In this document: in pieces, positions 35,676 to 47,186 of the stretch
Numbering within the stretch: the first letter of the stretch is position 1
How the letters are laid out: the number at the start of each line of letters is the position of its first letter
Source of the DNA: Climacium dendroides
Taxonomy: Eukaryota > Streptophyta > Bryopsida > Hypnales > Climaciaceae
Assembly: GCA_950106755.1 (NCBI GenBank)
Contig: OX467089.1
Location: 3,288,501-3,352,500, forward strand
DNA length: 64,000 bases
Reading direction: 5' to 3'
Program-made: the position numbers and the translations under genes
The notes under the pieces: model-generated
What the model saw: the letters and a program-made list of their open reading frames with translations, nothing else
Databases searched by the model: none
What the model was told of the DNA's origin: nothing

Positions 35676-36590
35676 CCCCTAAAGGATTGTTTGTCACCTT
35701 AGGAAACAATTTGGGTCTAGATTTACACAATATGGTTTCAATTTGTAGTGAATTTCTTTTGAAATTTTTCTGAACATGTGTCATTTTGCAAGAGCTTTGT
35801 AATTATATAATTTTCTTTGAATTGGTGCATGGGAGTGAAATTTATGAAACAATAAATAAAATGGGTTATTGTAAGTAACATACAAAAAATCACAAGAAGT
35901 CAAAAAAAATTTAAATTTTTTTTCTCTCTAACACTATTTTTTTTTACATGTGAAGCTTTGATTCGTTCTATTTGGATTGACAATGAGAAAGTTATGGATA
36001 ATCTTAGTTTTTAAGGCAATCTAAACATATACTTGAAAAAATAATTCATTAAATTCATTTTTGAATGTAATTTCTGCAATTTAAAAAATATATATTGGGA
36101 AGAATTAAGCCTGCTTGCTAGAACAATCTCATCATTGGGATTATTATAATTTAATTCTATCTCAAAGCTAATAACAATTTAGGTTTCAATTCAATCTTGA
36201 ACCTACATCTACTTAACAATTTTTAACGAATGATAATTGAGTGTGTTTTTTTTGCATTTTTTTTGTAGATTTTCAAATATAAAATAGTAAAAAATAAAAA
36301 TCATTAGTGCAAAAATTTGAAGTTAAAAAGATTCAAAGCCAAAAAATCTAATCAAGCAAGGTGCAAAAAAACTTGTTTTTTTTCCTTTAAATGATTAAAA
36401 TATTTTGCATTCTACACAGTCAAAGTTTTTGTAATTTCTTCCACACATTCTAATACTAGTCTAATATAAGATACTACAATTAGATATGACAAAGTAAAGA
36501 ATTTTTTAAAAGTTTTTTTCTCTATGCAACAAAAATGACATTTTTTGAGTGTTTTTTGATAGGATTACTACCTTGGTCTTCTAGAGGATA
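35676..36590 (+). mobile_element. TTAA-flanked element, copy 4
   Basis: The left border is intact: TTAA (35672-35675) followed by CCCCTAAAGG. Internal blocks match the 28962-29878 copy in order and orientation (GAGAAAGTTATGGATAATCTT-like, then the CAATCTCATCATTGGGATT-like block). The right end is decayed and its limit approximate. Confidence 0.6.
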
Positions 36591-39304
36591 ATTCTTACAG
36601 TTGAAAATCATTGCAAAGTTCTTGTATTTCAATTAATTTATATTGAGAAGGTGTAATGTGTCCTGTGCTACTAAAATGTGTTCAATACATTGATTAAATA
36701 CATATTTATGTACAAAAATAAACAATATGGATTGCATTTCTTTACAAATATAAACAATGTAGCTTAGATTATTATGATGATACATGTGGTTTTGCATATA
36801 TAGAACCACATGTCGCTTTGATTCAATTTTGTCAATGACATGTTGGATATACATTTGACTCGTGCAAGTTTGAAAGCAAATTGAAAATAGATGAAGAGAG
36901 TTGGTCAATCCATTTTTTAATGCCAATGCATTTTAGCTTCAAAAATTCATCACTAATTTCATAAAGGACCAAATCATGCGAAACAACTTGGTAGATATGC
37001 TGATTCCATTTCACTTCTTACGAAAATTAATAGACGATCATTTGAAGAAGTTCAGCTTCTCTATGAAAAGGCAATCAATTCTTAAATGGGTCACTTCAAG
37101 AGTAGAGTACATTAGACTTTATTTCACTCCCTAATTTCACCCCTCTATGCAAAACAACAACAAAAAGAAACAACATTTCTTATACTAGAGAGCAACTTGC
37201 CTTGGAATAACATCACAAATCGACACCTATGAAGAACGAACAGTCATAAACTACTATAAAAGCCTCCAAAAATTTCAGCTGGCCCCATCGGAATCACCCT
37301 TGGCGGACTGGTATAGGCGTTGGCAGGGCTCATTTCCGCCGGGGTTGATTCCGCCAGGCGGAGCACAGCGAAAACCGCTGGCACCCGCCAATGCAACGGG
37401 CATGTGCGTGGGCTCAGTGTCCCTCCCCCTCCTGGTTGGAAATCCGTCCTGTCCTGTGTGGAATGCATTTCATTTCCGTGACGGAGCATTTCCTTCCCAG
37501 AAGGGGCCACAGGGATGGTAGGCCTAGCATGAAGTCAGGTCCAGCTTGGTGCAGCTGCAGCAGCAGCAGCGTGTCCCCAAAGAAATCCCACACCCCCGCG
37601 CAGGGCAGGGCCCAGGTCAGGTGCGGTGCGGAGGACGACGTGTTCCTCCATGGATTCCACCACCTGAGTGGAGCCCTGCATCTCGTGCGCTCTGCCAGGA
37701 AGCCCACAGACAGAGCTCCACTGGGCAGGCCCAAGATCAATGAAGGGAAGGGGGGACTCTCGCTGGATGAGGATCATATGGATCTCTGTGGGGACATGGG
37801 ATCTGCCTTCAGCAGAGTCCCCATGTCCTCCCAACTGGGAAGTGGGAACTCAGTAACTCTGAAGAAGAAGAAGGAGGTGGGATGATCTCCAGGGGACATG
37901 GGATCGACCTTCTGCATGTCCTCCCATTAAGGACTGGAACTTCAGTTCCATTCATGGTGTGCACTTCAAGTGCTTGGCACAGTTGGGGACGGAGTCAGTC
38001 TGAACAAAGGTAAGTTAACTACACTAGTTCACTCCACACAGCTGAAGTAAGTGACTCTAGAACGAAGCTATCTTAACTTAAGGTAGTCTAACTTCTGTGC
38101 TTCCACTTCCTTGCCTGTGCCTCTGCCTGTGCCTGCCACAAGTGCAGTAGTAACTTGCTAACTTACTACTTACTGCTTCCTCCCTCACCCAGTAAGATGA
38201 GGTTCCATCCTTCTGACCAAGAAATCATGCTGCAACTGAAAGTGCAGCCCACCAAGAGGGAACGGACTCCTCATTCAGCCCATCCTCCAGGCAACTGCAA
38301 CGTCCACGTCGGTCAAACTTCCGTGCTCAGTTCCTCACTCTGGGACGGCAGCTGACATGCACCTTCATGGTGGGTTTACAGACAAATCACGGTAGATGGG
38401 GGAGTACAGCAGATTGGGAAAAAATCCGGTGGCAATTTGAAAAATATCATGTCGGGAAGAAGGAAGGAAGAAAAAAAACGGGTGAAAAAAATTACAAATC
38501 TCCTATTTGGAGTAAAAGAAAGAGAGAGGGAAAAAAACGACTCAATACTTGGAAAAAAATGACTCAATAGAGGAATCATCATAGTAAAACTTAAAAAACA
38601 TCTCAAACATTGCTCATGTGTCCATAAAATGCAAGATGAAGACACCTCTATTCTATTGTAGTAAATGAAGTAATCTAAATAAATAAATATAGTTAAATAT
38701 GCAATCCTCTTGGTTGCACCTTGCTAGATGCGTTCCCAAAGGAGAGAGAATAGTGGAATCAAGGTGAGGTTAGAAAATCTCCTATGTCCCAAAGCAAAAG
38801 AGTTAGAGCCAGTTGGAAGGTGACTTGGAGCCACTAAGGTTTCCATAGAACCATTGTAGTGGAGGAAGTTGCCGTAGAGAGCCATGGACAAGAAGCTTCT
38901 CACCATCTTTCTTTTGCAAGCAATCTCCTCAAAAACCCTAATTTTGATCGTTGCTCATTGTAAGGCACTTACTATGGATGGACTTGAATTGATGATGGAA
39001 ACGTAGTTGTGGACACTTGTGAGGATGATGACAAGGAAGATGCAATGTAAAAAACTTTGAGAGAAAAGGGACTCTCTATGTATATTTTATGGGGGATTTC
39101 CTTGACTAATTTGAAAAATCCAACTCATAGAAGTGTGATTTGTTGCATGTTGCTTTACAATTCCTTGTAGGATTCTTTGGGGCTAGAAGGATTGTTGCAT
39201 GACAATCCTTTAAGGTTCATTGCACAACGGAAACGAAATCATTAACTAGATTGCAACTCCAATTCAAATGGAAAGAATGCCAATTATTCCTATTCGTTCC
39301 ATTC
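36591..39304. other. Intergenic DNA, no gene called
   Basis: AT-rich DNA surrounds a GC-richer block at about 37.27-38.35 kb whose overlapping frames on both strands (for example 37391-37885 plus, 37414-37740 minus) are not recognisable. The hairpin repeats at 37781-37930 lie in it. From 38.4 kb to the Copia element nothing is identifiable. Confidence 0.4.
37781..37930 (+). repeat. Hairpin repeat H, copies 3 and 4
   Basis: GATCTCTGTGGGGACATGGG at 37781 and the shorter, more diverged GATCTCCAGGGGACATGGG at 37884 each lead into a CATGTCCTCCCA block, matching the pair at 32743-32880 about 5 kb away in the same orientation. Confidence 0.6.
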
Positions 39305-39309
39305 ATTAC

Positions 39310-39537
39310 TGTTAAAATAAAGATGTTAACATAAACTAAGCGAACACCATTTACTGCCAGTCCAACTGGTAGTTAAACTCAACTCCCACTGGGAGTTATG
39401 TATATGTAACAAGCCTTGATAGGCTCACCCATCTTAGTATATAGATGGACCATCCTTATCGGTGGAAGACAGTTGAATATATTTTGTTTGTATTGCTTTG
39501 ATCTCTTTGCTCTCTATTTTTCTTTCTTGTCACAACA
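39310..39537 (+). repeat. 5' LTR of the young Copia element
   Basis: 228 bp, starting TGTTAAAATAAAG and ending CACAACA. A TATATAG-like box at about 39438-39445 could be the core promoter. Confidence 0.95.
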
Positions 39538-39552
39538 CGTTATCAGCACGAT
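39538..39552 (+). other. Putative primer-binding site
   Basis: CGTTATCAGCACGAT follows the 5' LTR directly, at the place where a tRNA primer anneals. It is not the standard TGGTATCAGAGC initiator-Met site; the priming tRNA was not identified. Confidence 0.5.
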
Positions 39553-39626
39553 AGCTAGTCTCTCTTCCTCAGAGTTCAATTGCCTTTTGCCCTTTCTTTT
39601 ATTTTTGCTATTAGACTTGCAAGACC

Positions 39627-40316
39627 ATGGCTGCATCAACCTCGAAGAATTCGCCAGAGAAGAAGAAGGCTCCACACTTGCAACCATTGTTATTTGGACC
39701 ATTGGAGGCTAACAGCAACAACTATATGAGGTGGAGCATTGATGCTAGGACACATATGACTGCGGAGGGGTGGGAAGGCACCCTGATTTCTCCAATACCG
39801 AGGGGCATATCAACTGCAACAAAAAGCTGGGCGCTGGTTCTTCTCCGAAGACACTTGGACACTGTACTCCAGGAGCAATATATCCAGATTGATGATCCGG
39901 CAAAACTATGGAGGCAGCTCGTAGCCAGGTTCCAACATGAGAGAACTATTTTTCTCCTGCAAGCACACAACGATTGGGTGGCGCTTCGAGTCTTGGATTT
40001 CACCAACTTGGTTTCCTTCAATGCCGAGTTGCACCGAATAGTTGCTCAACTGCGCCTATGCGGGAAGACTGTCACCGAACGGGAGCTAATTGATAAGACT
40101 CTCCAAACTTTTCCCTCTGCTTCTGCTTTTTTAGCTCAACAATATCGCAACATGAGGTTTACAACACACTCGGAACTAATGTCCTACTTGCTACTAGCCG
40201 AAAAGGAACAACAAGTGCTCTTGAAGAATGAGGAACGCAAATCGGCTAGGGAAGTGAATACCACGGAACTACCGACTAGGAGACCACGGGGCAACCAGAA
40301 GTGGAGGCGACAGTAG
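39627..40316 (+). pseudogene. gag: Copia gag, first part, ending at an in-frame TAG
   Basis: The start sits in an ACCATGG context. The 229-residue product has a Copia capsid-type (UBN2-like) region (LFGPLEANSNNYMRWSIDAR, LWRQLVARFQ). It ends at TAG 40314-40316, but the same frame stays open downstream into three CCHC zinc knuckles that belong to gag, so this stop probably interrupts a longer gag-pol frame. A programmed readthrough is less likely: the downstream context (CCC AAC) does not match the well-known leaky CAR-YYA type. Confidence 0.9.
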
Positions 40317-43300
40317 CCCAACCGACCATACCCTCCAAAATCAAATGATAAGTTATCTGATCACAATTCTTCTAACTTTCAGTCTAGGTTAGAAACTTGC
40401 AATTGCCACAAGTATGGACGCCCTGGTCACTTGCAACGAAATTGTTGGTCCACCGAATGTAGCAAGTGTGGTCGTTTCGGTCATCCATCTAAGGATTGTA
40501 GAACCGGCCAATGTCAAAAGTGTGGCCGACCAGGCCATGTAGCACAAAATTGTCGGGCCGGTGAGTATCTAGTTAAATTATACAAGGAGCTACAACAACT
40601 TAGGAAGGATCCGAGAGAGTCTCACTCCCTAGATGCTCCATCCCTAGATGGAACTGACCCCGAAAACTACATGACAATCACGTCAGTTTATCACACATCT
40701 AGCAAGTCAGAGGTAGATGAGGACATAGTCCTGATTGATAGTGGATCTACTCACACGATCCTTAGGGATCCAAAGTACTTTGAATTTTCGAGACATGGTT
40801 CCAAAACTAGTACCTGGCAAACCTGTGAACTAAGCACAGTAGCTGAAAGACGGACATTCAAGTTCCGTGAGGGCCAGGCACGTGTCACACTGCATGGAGG
40901 CACCACCCTCATTTGTGACCATGCCATGTACGCGCCGGAGGCTAACCGAAGCCTAATAAGCTTTCGAGACCTCCGGGCAAATGGTATTCACGTCCTGACC
41001 TCGATTAAGGACGGTAAGGAGACACTTGACCTTTGGCAAGAGCAAATTTGCCTTGCCACCGCACAATGCGGAGCAAGTGGCCTGTATGAGCTTGTAATCT
41101 CCCGTCTGCCTAGCGAACGTAAAATTGTTCCACCTAGTGGAGGCTCTTCATACTCAGTAATCGCTCTAAATAAGACCAACTTATGGCATGGACGCATGGG
41201 TCACCCAGGAGCTACAATGTTCAGGAGGATGTTGCCCCTGCTTGTGGGACATGAGGTTTGTACCAGCGATGCAAACAAGATTGGAGCGTGTGATGCCTGT
41301 GCCCAAGGAAAGCTGATTTTGAAGCCTTCACGTTGGAAGCTGCCAAGCGAGCTTCCACCTCTGCTCCAACGACTTCAAGGTGACATTTGTGGCCCCATCA
41401 CTCCCGCATCAGGACCCTTCAGGTATTACTTAGTTCTAGTTGATGCTGCTCGGGTTCACTTTGAAGTTTCTTTGCTAAGTACTCGAAACATAGCTTTTGC
41501 TAAAGTCCTAGCATCCCTGTTGAAATTCAGAACCCATTTCCTAGACTACCCAGTCAAAACTCTTCGTATGGATAATGCTAAGGAATTTAGGTCACAAAAG
41601 TTTGAGGACTATTGTATAGCAACAGGCATCTCACTCACATACGTTGTCCCGTATGAGCATGCCCAAAACGGGCTAGCTAAGGCCTTCATCAAGAAGACCC
41701 AACTTATCAACCGCCTCTTGTTACTCCATGCTAAACTCCCTTCCTTTTTCTGGTCACACGCGGTACCCCATGCAGCAACCCTGCTGAGGTACCACCCCAC
41801 CTTGCTTAACGAGCATTCACCTTTAGAGATTCTGACCGAACGCCCTCCAGATGTCTCTCATTTCAAAGTTTTTGGTTGCCGAGTTTGGGTGTCTGTCCCT
41901 GAGCCTGAACGTAAAACAATAGGGTCACATCGCCAGGAAGGTATTTATGTTGGTTTTGACTCTCCAAGTATCATTAGATATGTCTCTCCCAAAACCGGAA
42001 CTTTGCATAAGGCTCGGTTCCAGAATTGTCAATTTGATGAGCGTGTCTTTCCTTCTCTCACCTTAGTTGGACCTACCTCATCCCTTATATTTTCTGCTCC
42101 AGAAACATTCACACTGAATCCTGATCCACGTACTAGCCTTGCGGATTCCGAGGTCCAGCAATTGCTTGAGTTCAAGGCTTTAGCTGACAAGCTCCCTGAT
42201 GGATTCAGTGACCCCGAACGCATTACAAGGAATCCCCTTCCTAGGGTAGGTCAGCCCTCCCTTAACATATTACCTCATAGAGATACCATCTCCTCTTTAC
42301 TTCCCCAAGCTAAGAAGCCTAGGTCCAGCTACCATGGGAAAATTTTCACTTTCCTTGACCAATCTGATCCTTTACCTTGCTCACCAGACGAAACTCTTTC
42401 AGTCATATCTTTTATTACTAGCTTGATTACTTCATCCTCTGATCCCCTTACGTTAGAGGCAGCTAAGGCCAGCCCAGATTGGCCCCAATGGTCTAAAGCC
42501 ATTCAGCATGAGTATGCATCTTTGCAAAAGCATCAAGTCTTTGGTCCACTTGTGACCAACTTGGCCACCAAGCCAGTTGGGCACAAGCTTATCTTCACTA
42601 AGAAACGAAACGCCCAGGGTCAAGTTGTTCGTTATAAGGTCCGTCTAGTTGCCCAGGGTTTTACTTAGCGTCCAGGTGTTGATTACACCTTCACCTTCTC
42701 TCCAGTCATGGACTCAACTACATTCCGGTACTTGTTGGGAATGGTAGTCCAACATACCTTAGAAACCCACTTGTTGGATGTAGTCACGGCCTATCTCTAT
42801 GGTCCTTTAGATGCACACTTGAACATTAAGCCACCACTTGATTACCTAACCCAATCCATCCCAGTTGATTCTACTCACTCATATTCTGGCCTCAAGCTCC
42901 AACGCGCTCTCTATGGCTTGAAACAGGCCGGCCGGATGTGGTACTCCCATCTTCATTCCTTTCTTATTGATCATAAGTTTCAACATGATCAAAGTCTACC
43001 TTGCATCTTTATCCTTCGTGATACCACAGGATTTGCCATAGTAGCCGTGTACGCAGATGATCTGAACCTCATAGGAACCGCGGCTACATGCTTGCATGTA
43101 GTGAACTTGCTTACTGACCGCTTCGAAATGAAGCTACTAGGTAAGATCTCCTATTGTCTAGGGCTCCAGGTTGAACATCTACCGGATGGAAGTTTATTTC
43201 TACACAAGACCACTTATACTCAGAAGGTGTTGAAGTGCTTTGGAATGGACAAGGCCACCCCCTTGTCAACTCCAATGATCGGCCAAAGCAAGACCAAAGA

Positions 43301-43724
43301 TGATCCTTATCATCCTTGCGAGGAGGAGGAGGAAGAGTTCGATAGAACACGTTACCTTGCGGCCGTAGGAGCACTACTCTATCTCTCAACTTTTACCAGG
43401 CCGGACATCTCCTTCACGGTCAACGTGCTAGCGAGGCACAACCAAAAACCATCAGCCCGACATTGGAGCGCGGTGAAACACGTCTACAGATACTTACGAG
43501 GAACCGAAGACTTAAGACTTCACTACATGAAGGATGGAACATCAGAGATTGTGGACTATGCAGACGTAGGATACAAGTCTGACGCGGTTTCCAGCAAGTC
43601 GCAAACCGGTTATATCTTCCTCCAAAACAACGCCCCAATCTTGTGGAAGTCCGTCAAGCAAACAGTGACCGCGATATGCCGATATCAACGAATCACTCCG
43701 AACTCATCGCCTTTCATGAAGTAA
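40317..43724 (+). pseudogene. pol: Copia pol polyprotein with nonsense and active-site mutations
   Basis: In the same frame as gag: three CCHC knuckles (about 40398-40553), protease motif DSGST (about 40738), integrase zinc region (WHGRMGHPG, CDACAQGK, 41184-41310) and integrase core with D (GDICGP) and D (RMDNAKEF). The third catalytic residue is replaced: QNGLAKAF at 41679-41681 has Lys where the family has Glu. TAG at 42666-42668 interrupts the start of the reverse transcriptase (GFT-stop-RPGVDY, normally Gln). The polymerase motif YADDLNLIG is intact at about 43047, and RNase H begins near 43550. The frame ends wrongly at 43724 after a frameshift near 43675. Confidence 0.93.
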
Positions 43725-44048
43725 CTCGGGAAGCTGTTTGGCTCCGCAACCTACACATGATCATCATGCAAACAATGCGGCCTGAGCGTGGCATCCACAC
43801 CAACCATCGTCTTCGAAGACAACGCCGCATGCGTAGCTCAGGTAGGCACCGACTTCATCAAGAGTGACCGTGTCAAGCATATTGATCCTCAAATTTTTAG
43901 CTTCATTCAGGAGCTGATCTCCAACGGGCAAATCAAAGTCAAGAAAATCGAGTCCGCTCACAACCTTGCTGATCTCCTCACGAAGGCCCTCCCTGCTTAC
44001 ACACATCGCAGACTTGTCCAAAAGGCCGGAATGAAGCTCCTACACTAG
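43677..44048 (+). pseudogene. Copia RNase H C-terminal part, frameshifted
   Basis: The RNase H end continues in another frame (TNHSELIAFHEVTREAVWLR, to about 43774) and then returns to the original frame (FEDNAACVAQVGTDFIKSDR, LADLLTKALP) up to the stop at 44046-44048. The first break lies at an imperfect CGATAT duplication near 43673-43686, the second at a one-base difference near 43774. Confidence 0.88.
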
Positions 44049-44229
44049 CTGACTTCCACATAGATACACTCTTTTCTATACTCTGCACATTTTTCCTTGC
44101 TATCAAGGTTTTTCTATTCAAAGATAGTTTTTAGCGAGGTATCCTAGCGATTGAGGAGGAGTTACTCTTAGGTGCCATAGCAATCACTAGTATACAAAGC
44201 TTAAAATTTTTAACAATAACTTAGTGCTC

Positions 44230-44238
44230 GAGGAGGAG
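44230..44238 (+). other. Polypurine tract of the young Copia element
   Basis: A purine run (GAGGAGGAG) immediately precedes the 3' LTR and probably primes plus-strand synthesis. Confidence 0.8.
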
Positions 44239-44479
44239 TGTTAAAATAAAGATGTTAACATAAACTAAGCGAACACCATTTACTGCCAGTCCAACTGGTA
44301 GTTAAACTCAACTCCCACTGGGAGTTATGTATATGTAACAAGCCTTGATAGGCTCACCCGTCTTAGTATATAGATGGATCATCCTTATCGGTGGAAGACA
44401 GTTGAATATATTTTGTTTGTATTGCTTTGTAGTATTGCTTTGATCTCTTTGCTCTCTATTTTTCTTTCTTGTCACAACA
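44239..44479 (+). repeat. 3' LTR of the young Copia element
   Basis: 241 bp, the same as the 5' LTR except for two substitutions (CCCATC to CCCGTC, GGACC to GGATC) and a 13-bp tandem duplication around TATTGCTTTG at about 44418-44443. Confidence 0.95.
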
Positions 44480-44484
44480 ATTAC

Positions 44485-45661
44485 CAACATCAAGAAGTTA
44501 TCTGTAGTCTACTTTTTCGCAAACCTAGATGTCGAAAGATGGAAAACATCATGTGCGACACCCCCCTTTTCCCGTTCCGTTTTTCCCATGGAATGGTGAC
44601 AAATCTGCCTGGACAACTGTCCTTGGCATCAAGGTATGACGAAACCTAACATGAGTACCGTCTACTGTGAGGTACCATGTTCCCACTGCGCGGAGTTTGG
44701 GGTGCAGCAGCGAGCCTGCAAATGAGCCTTGCATGGCAGAAGAATATTATAAGATAGTCTCGAACTAATGCTCCTTGGAAAAACCCTTGTTGGGACATGA
44801 CCGAGAATCTGCTGGGATTTGCAAAAATCTCTGCAATCTTGACATGGTCCTCTTGCCATTGGCATGGTGTTTACGAGTATGGTGCAAGCCATGACTTGGA
44901 TAGTACAGGGGGCTATTATTCTATACTAGTTCAAATGGAATGATCTTTCACTGCAGGTTTCCAAAAATAAATAGAAACAAACAAATGAATGAATGAAACG
45001 GAATGATCATTGGTCCCATGAAAAAAGGACCATGGACTGACCGTGGTGTCATGAGCCAGCAGCACACTCCGTCTTCAGGCATCCAAAGACTTTCAAAACA
45101 ATGAAAAACAAAACACAACATAGGCTAACAAGTTACCAGGGAAGGAAGCAAGCTTAAATGGAACTGTCCAGTCAGCTTTAGGATTGTGTTCCCAACAAGT
45201 AGATTTCACTGTAGCCAGTCATTCAAGGTCGGAACTAAGGGAGGGAGGGCACATGTCCAATAATCTTGCAAATTTTGTTCCCAGGTACATTGGACAAAAA
45301 GTTCACAAAATGAAGGAAGTTATTCAGTTACCTAGCCAGCACACTCAAAAAAGATGAACCTGATTTCAAATGGCAAATGGTGTTGGAATTGTAGTGAAGA
45401 GTACTTGATCATCATAACACATATGTGCATCTGAAACTCATAAATCATGCAACAATTTGGATCTTGTCTGTATACCATCTAGCATTGCCACCCTTTGCTA
45501 ATTATAGCTTGGATTCTATTGAGCATATTAAAAATGAGCATTTACAAATGTTGTAAAGGATACTTGATTCCATATCGATTAAATTGTTTGCACCATTTTC
45601 TGACTTTGTTCTCTGGCCTACTTTGGTTGACTATCTTTCAAAGTTTCTTCATGGTGAATGA
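44485..45661. other. Intergenic DNA
   Basis: Mixed composition to about 45.3 kb, then AT-rich. No recognisable gene or repeat end was found. Confidence 0.4.
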
Positions 45662-46569
45662 ACCCGTAAAGGACCAAGACCTTTTTTCTGCCAAAAAACA
45701 CTCAAAACTGCCATTTCTATAGCAAAGAGTAAAAAAAATTTGAAAATTGTTTTTGTTTTTGAACATCTAACCATAGGATCTTACACATAACTAGTGCAAG
45801 AATGTGTGAACAAAATTTCAGAAATTTTGACCATACAATTTTGTAAGATACCTACATTTAAAGTAGAAAAAAAATAAAATTTTCAGTACATTGTGGGACT
45901 AGATTATTTGACTTTGAACCTTGCCAACTTTAGTTTTCTGCACTACAAAGTTTTAAGCTTTAAATCTTTATGGTGGAAAATTGAATTGAAAGTCTTGGGG
46001 AAAAAATTCAAAAAAACTTAATTTTTATACTTTAGAGGTAGATATGAGATAGAAAAAAATTCTAAATTATTAATATCTCTAAAATGGAATTAAAATGCAC
46101 TAATTACAATGGTGAAATTGTTCTAGAAAGCAAACTACTCCATGTGGAGCTTCTTTTTTAAAATTGTAAAAATTGCATTACAAAAGGAATCCTATAAGGT
46201 TTTTTTCAGAAAGATGTTCTAATTGCCTAAGAAACAAGATTGTCCATAACTTTCTCAAAACAAATCCAAATGGAATGAATCAAAGATTTCCATGTAGACA
46301 AAATATAGTCTATAAGAGGGAAAAAAATTAATTTGAAACTTTTGAATTTTTTTTGTTGCTTCTTCTCCCCCCGTCCCCCTCCCTCTCCATTGTTTTGAGC
46401 ATAACTTTAGTTCTTGGGCACTGATTGAAAAAAAAACTATATTCCCACAAAGCAAATCAATTTTTCTATCTTCAAAAAAAGTTTCAAAAAATCAAGACGA
46501 AAAATGAGACCATAGGTACCTGCCCCAAATCCCACTTGTCCATCAAAGGGACAAATGGTCCTTTAGAGG
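45662..46569 (-). mobile_element. TTAA-flanked element, copy 5 (inverted)
   Basis: Matches copy 1 and the inverse of the 28962-29878 copy in block order (AACCCGTAAAGGACC start, ATAGGATCTTACACATAAC block, GATTGTCCATAACTTTCTCA block, CCTTTAGAGGTTAA end at about 46560-46573). It shows the uninterrupted version of the site where a MITE sits in copy 1. Confidence 0.6.
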
Positions 46570-46573
46570 TTAA

Positions 46574-47186
46574 AAGGCTAATTAAAACTAAATTTTTTAG
46601 ACCATGAGCTTGCTTCCACTTCTCTAGAAGTTGTTGTATAATATTCAAGTACCCTTCACTACAATTCCAACACAATTTGTAGTTTGGAAATTTGTCCATT
46701 ATTAATTAAGTATGCTAGAGCTTCATGAATTTTATAAAAAATTTGTTAGCTAAATCTGCTTGGGAAGAAAAATTTGTAAGATTAAACCCAATTGTAGAGT
46801 ATGGTGCAATAATCTTACAAACTATCTATTGTGCCATTCAAAGAATTTTGCATAATATTAAATAGAATTGGCATTTTTTGTCTTGCATCATCAACATTCA
46901 ACTTTTGTGCAATCCCAATCAAGCATGCCAAATTTGATTTTCAAAAAATCAAAACTCCATTTTAGGTGAATAATTTCATTTGATATTCATGGTTTTGCAT
47001 AATAATTGATTAAAAAACATTGGTGATGTTTTTTTTTAATTCAATTGCATAAATATGTACAATACATCCATGTGCACATCTTTCATGTTAAAAAACACAT
47101 GTAGCAAAAACACTATAAAGTTTTCAATGTGGTGTGTTCCTATGACGAAACTTTGTAAAACAGGTGTCTCTATATTTTCTCATCAT
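46574..47186. other. AT-rich intergenic DNA
   Basis: No gene or repeat boundary was recognised. Confidence 0.4.

Larger units (their letters stand above)
39310..44479 (+). mobile_element. Full-length, recently inserted Ty1/copia retrotransposon (disabled)
   Basis: LTRs at 39310-39537 and 44239-44479 have TG...CA ends and a perfect 5-bp target duplication ATTAC (39305-39309 and 44480-44484). The interior follows the Copia order gag, protease, integrase, reverse transcriptase, RNase H in one plus-strand frame, with a purine tract before the 3' LTR. The LTRs differ by two substitutions and one 13-bp tandem duplication, so the insertion is recent. Two in-frame stops, two frameshifts and an integrase active-site change make it non-autonomous now. 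Confidence 0.96.

Noticed and set aside
37391..37885. 164-codon plus-strand frame
   Set aside because: It overlaps antisense frames and includes the hairpin repeat; no domain.
40314..40316. Programmed stop-codon readthrough between Copia gag parts
   Set aside because: The stop lies before the gag zinc knuckles and the downstream context is not the known leaky type; a CAG to TAG mutation is simpler.
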